Source of the DNA: Paenibacillus sonchi
Lineage (GTDB): Bacteria; Bacillota; Bacilli; Paenibacillales; Paenibacillaceae
DNA length: 64,000 nt
Assembly: GCF_016772475.1 (NCBI RefSeq)
Contig: NZ_CP068595.1
Coordinates: 248,001 to 312,000 of the forward strand
Reading direction: 5' to 3'
Under the pieces are notes generated by a model that searched no databases, was not told the DNA's origin, and saw nothing but the letters and a program-made list of their open reading frames with translations. A program made the position numbers and the translations under genes. Positions 61,905 to 64,000 of the stretch are shown piece by piece (within the stretch, counting starts at the first letter, position 1; each line of letters begins with the position of its first letter).

Positions 61905-63158
61905 CTAATTCAGCGACGCAGCCAGGTCTTCCAGCTTCACAGTCCGCTGTTCGCCAGTTGCCATGGATTTCAGGGCAATAACGCCGCTGTTCAGCTCATC
62001 TTCACCCAGAATTGCCGTATACCGTGCATTCATCCGGTCCGCCGATTTCATCTGCGCCTTCATCTTGCGGCCGAGGTAATCGCGTTCCGCCGCGTACCCC
62101 AGACTGCGCAGGGTGAACAGCTGCTTCGTAATCTCCTTATCTGCAGCTTCGCCAAGAGCAACAAAATACACATCCAGCGGTTTGGCCGCCTCCAGCTCTA
62201 CACCCTGGTTCTCCAGAATCAGCAGAATCCGCTCCAGACCAATTCCGAAGCCAATGCCCGGCTGATCGGGCCCGCCGATTTCTTCCACCAGTCCATTGTA
62301 CCGGCCGCCACCGCCAACCGTGTCGATGGAGCCGATGCCTGCCGCTTTATATTCAAACGCGGTGTGCGTGTAATAATCTAGTCCGCGTACAAGACGGGGG
62401 TTAATGCTGTATTCCACACCCATAACATCCAGGTGGGCCTTGACCTGCTCAAAATGTGTAGTGCATTCCTCGTCCAAGCTGTCCAGAATGGACGGAGCGC
62501 CGCCAAACTTGTCCTGATCCACCTTGCAGTCCAGCACACGCAGCGGATTGCGTTCCATTCTGCGCTGGCAGTCGCTGCACAAGGTATCTCTCATCGGCCG
62601 CAGAAAATTCAGCAGCTTCTCCCGGTAAGCCGCGCGGCTGGGCGCATTCCCTACGGAATTCAGCTCCACCTTCACGTCCTTAAGCCCCAGATCCTTGTAG
62701 AACTGATATCCCATCGAAACCACTTCTGCATCAATGGCCGGATCTACCGCTCCAAAAGCTTCAATCCCGAACTGGTGGAACTGGCGGTATCTTCCCGCCT
62801 GCGGGCGTTCATACCGGAACATCGGTCCGATATAATACAGCTTGCTGACATCGGGTTCACCATAAAGCTTGTTCTGAACGTAGGCGCGTACTACACCTGC
62901 TGTCCCTTCGGGACGAAGCGCCAAATCACGGTCACCCTTGTCCTTGAAGGTATACATTTCGCCTTCCACGATATCTGTTGTTTCCCCAACGCCGCGTTCG
63001 AAGAGTCCTGTGTGCTCGAACATCGGTGTGCGGATCTCACGGTAGTTGAAACGCCGGCAGAGATCTCTTGCCTTGCTCTCCACAACCAGCCATTTCTCCA
63101 CAGCACCCGGCAGCACATCCTGCGTGCCCGTAGGTTTCTCGAATCTTTCCTTTGCCAC
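61905..63158 (-). CDS. hisS: Histidyl-tRNA synthetase
   Basis: This 417-residue class II synthetase has motif 1 near IRTPMFEHTGLFERGVGETT, motif 2 (YYIGPMFRYERPQAGRYRQFHQFG), the histidine-specific loop LVRGLDYYTHTAFEYKA and a C-terminal anticodon domain. The GTG start (63156-63158) follows GGAGGG. It is the first gene of hisS-aspS-tcdA, controlled by the T-box leader just upstream. Confidence 0.98.
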   Translation of the reverse strand: MAKERFEKPTGTQDVLPGAVEKWLVVESKARDLCRRFNYREIRTPMFEHTGLFERGVGETTDIVEGEMYTFKDKGDRDLALRPEGTAGVVRAYVQNKLYGEPDVSKLYYIGPMFRYERPQAGRYRQFHQFGIEAFGAVDPAIDAEVVSMGYQFYKDLGLKDVKVELNSVGNAPSRAAYREKLLNFLRPMRDTLCSDCQRRMERNPLRVLDCKVDQDKFGGAPSILDSLDEECTTHFEQVKAHLDVMGVEYSINPRLVRGLDYYTHTAFEYKAAGIGSIDTVGGGGRYNGLVEEIGGPDQPGIGFGIGLERILLILENQGVELEAAKPLDVYFVALGEAADKEITKQLFTLRSLGYAAERDYLGRKMKAQMKSADRMNARYTAILGEDELNSGVIALKSMATGEQRTVKLEDLAASLN

Positions 63159-63182
63159 AGCCTATCCCTCCTGAAAATAACA

Positions 63183-63515
63183 AAAAATCCCCCGACCCTG
63201 TTTGTGCACAAACAGGGACGAGGGATTATCATAACCAATAATTCACCCGTGGTACCACCCACATTCCGGATTCAGGCAAACTGCCCTACACCCGCTCTAA
63301 GCGGTTAACGCCCGCCTACGCGCTCCGGCTACTGACGGCGGCAATCCTGTGACTGCCAGCTTTCGCCGTGCGTTCTCGGGGAAGTCATTCATCCGTTCAT
63401 TAACAGAATCCTTACAGCCTGGGCAGAAACGGTTCACACCTCCTACTGGATGTGCAGCCGGTTCTGTGGGATTCCTCTCTGGAGTCATGGGTTACGGATT
63501 ACTTGGTCCCGTCAT
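63183..63515 (-). ncRNA. T-box leader of hisS-aspS
   Basis: The minus-strand transcript has the T-box core GGGTGGTACCACGGGTGAAT (63241-63260). A terminator follows (ACCCTGTTTG/CAAACAGGG plus AATCCC/GGGATT, then T6; 63182-63228). Stem I has AAGTAATCCGT, AGAGAG and ACGGATGAATGACTT. By spacing from the conserved GAA, the specifier is GAC (Asp), not a His codon. Uncharged tRNA-Asp would then switch on the operon. Confidence 0.92.
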
Positions 63516-63748
63516 CAAAACACTATAACATATCGTATACTGTTAGATTCTACTGAACCACTGCACTAAAGTCAAGGAGTGAAATAAAATACAGCCGCAA
63601 ATTTCATCCCCAAAGATTTTTGGAAAAATAAGGGCTCCTCTGTCCGCTTCAGTCCGCGGATGGAGCCCCATCCTCCTGCATCGCTTATATTCTGTGAGGC
63701 TTCCAAGATCTCCACCACACTTTTTTACACTGTATTACAGTTAAATAA

Positions 63749-63767
63749 GGGGGAAGTCGCTTCCCCC
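63749..63767 (-). terminator. Hairpin terminator, distal
   Basis: A perfect 8-bp stem (GGGGGAAG/CTTCCCCC) with a three-base loop is followed by TTATTTAA on the minus strand. Confidence 0.6.
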
Positions 63768-63802
63768 AAAACATATAAATTCTTATCTTTTCAAAAAAAA
63801 TG

Positions 63803-63827
63803 ACCTGCAGCCGATTGCTGCAGGTCC
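63803..63827 (-). terminator. Hairpin terminator, proximal
   Basis: A perfect 10-bp stem (GACCTGCAGC/GCTGCAGGTC) is followed on the minus strand by ATTTTTTTTG. This is a strong terminator for a transcript coming from the right. Confidence 0.85.
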
Positions 63828-64000
63828 ATCATCATATATTATAAAAAAGGGGGTCATGCTTCTATTATAAACAGGCTATATTAAGGAATCATGAATGAAT
63901 TATTACGGTTACATTGCAGAAAAGAAAGCGTTTTATTTCTTAGGACATTCCCCGGTTTCCTGCCCAAAAACCACTTTACACTACAACATTATTCTCTGTC

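Larger units (their letters stand above)
63541..64000. other. Right-end gap without a recognised gene
   Basis: No reading frame of note was found. The stretch holds the CTCCTCTGTCCGCT repeat relative (about 63611-63645) and two terminator-type hairpins for leftward transcripts. A gene entering from beyond the right edge is therefore likely to end near or after position 64000. Confidence 0.5.

Noticed and set aside
63925..63940. cre site near the right end
   Set aside because: AGAAAGCGTTTTAT lacks several consensus positions and no gene starts nearby.

Overview
The window is a stretch of Gram-positive, endospore-forming bacterial chromosome, most probably a Paenibacillus. The grounds are the hrcA-grpE-dnaK order with a CIRCE operator, the sporulation genes spoIIP and gpr, the comER/comEA/comEB/comEC competence locus, two T-box leaders (leuS and hisS-aspS), the yrvO-cymR-mnmA-rarA-tcdA-aspS-hisS neighbourhood also found in Bacillus, and a secreted GH48/GH9 cellulase pair. 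Strong AGGAGG-type ribosome sites precede nearly every gene. No rRNA, tRNA or intact insertion sequence was seen.

Layout. 1-3.0 kb: dnaK (partial), grpE and hrcA, then an SDR dehydrogenase. 3.1-5.7 kb: a TetR regulator sharing an operator-like motif with the SDR gene, a lipoprotein and a GNAT acetyltransferase. 5.8-14.0 kb: hemW, lepA, a small membrane protein, spoIIP, gpr, rpsT (opposite strand) and holA, the usual housekeeping/sporulation block. 14.3-21.3 kb: two ECF sigma/anti-sigma pairs flanking a ketodeoxygluconate module (eda, kdgK, LacI-type regulator). 21.6-27.4 kb: a small protein and the competence locus. 27.5-32.5 kb: leuS, a repeat-filled gap, the T-box leader, a fused gene remnant and an AI-2E family transporter. 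32.7-36.9 kb: lichenase and S-layer-domain remnants, a zinc-ribbon protein, a PRC-barrel protein, cysteine desulfurase, a DUF523 protein and an HMCES/YedK-type protein. 37.4-41.6 kb: a small AT-richer island with an ATP-dependent DNA ligase, a secreted protein, a small membrane protein, a serine recombinase and a decayed tyrosine integrase, bounded by an 11-bp direct repeat. 41.7-43.5 kb: cymR and mnmA. 43.7-49.4 kb: Cel48 and Cel9. 50.2-64 kb: rarA, an HTH protein, a chemoreceptor, a 960-bp repeat region, helD, an NCS2 purine permease, tcdA, aspS, hisS and the hisS T-box.

How the genes connect. Cysteine desulfurase, CymR and MnmA form a sulfur-relay and cysteine-control group that the island has split. 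Cel48 (processive exo) and Cel9 (endo, with CBM3c) would act together on crystalline cellulose. Com proteins build the DNA-uptake channel.

Two points dominate interpretation. First, seven otherwise intact genes (spoIIP, an anti-sigma gene, the LacI regulator, comEC, cymR, cel9, a chemoreceptor) each carry exactly one single-base indel in a homopolymer run. This looks like sequencing or assembly error rather than biology, and I annotate them as one gene each. Second, the intergenic DNA holds several unexplained repeat families: a GTGGAAAAAG...ACTAATT motif in two inverted clusters plus a lone copy, exact 51-bp and 52-bp period tandem repeats, and a dispersed repeat near 4.7/5.1 kb. These are the best candidates for something undescribed.
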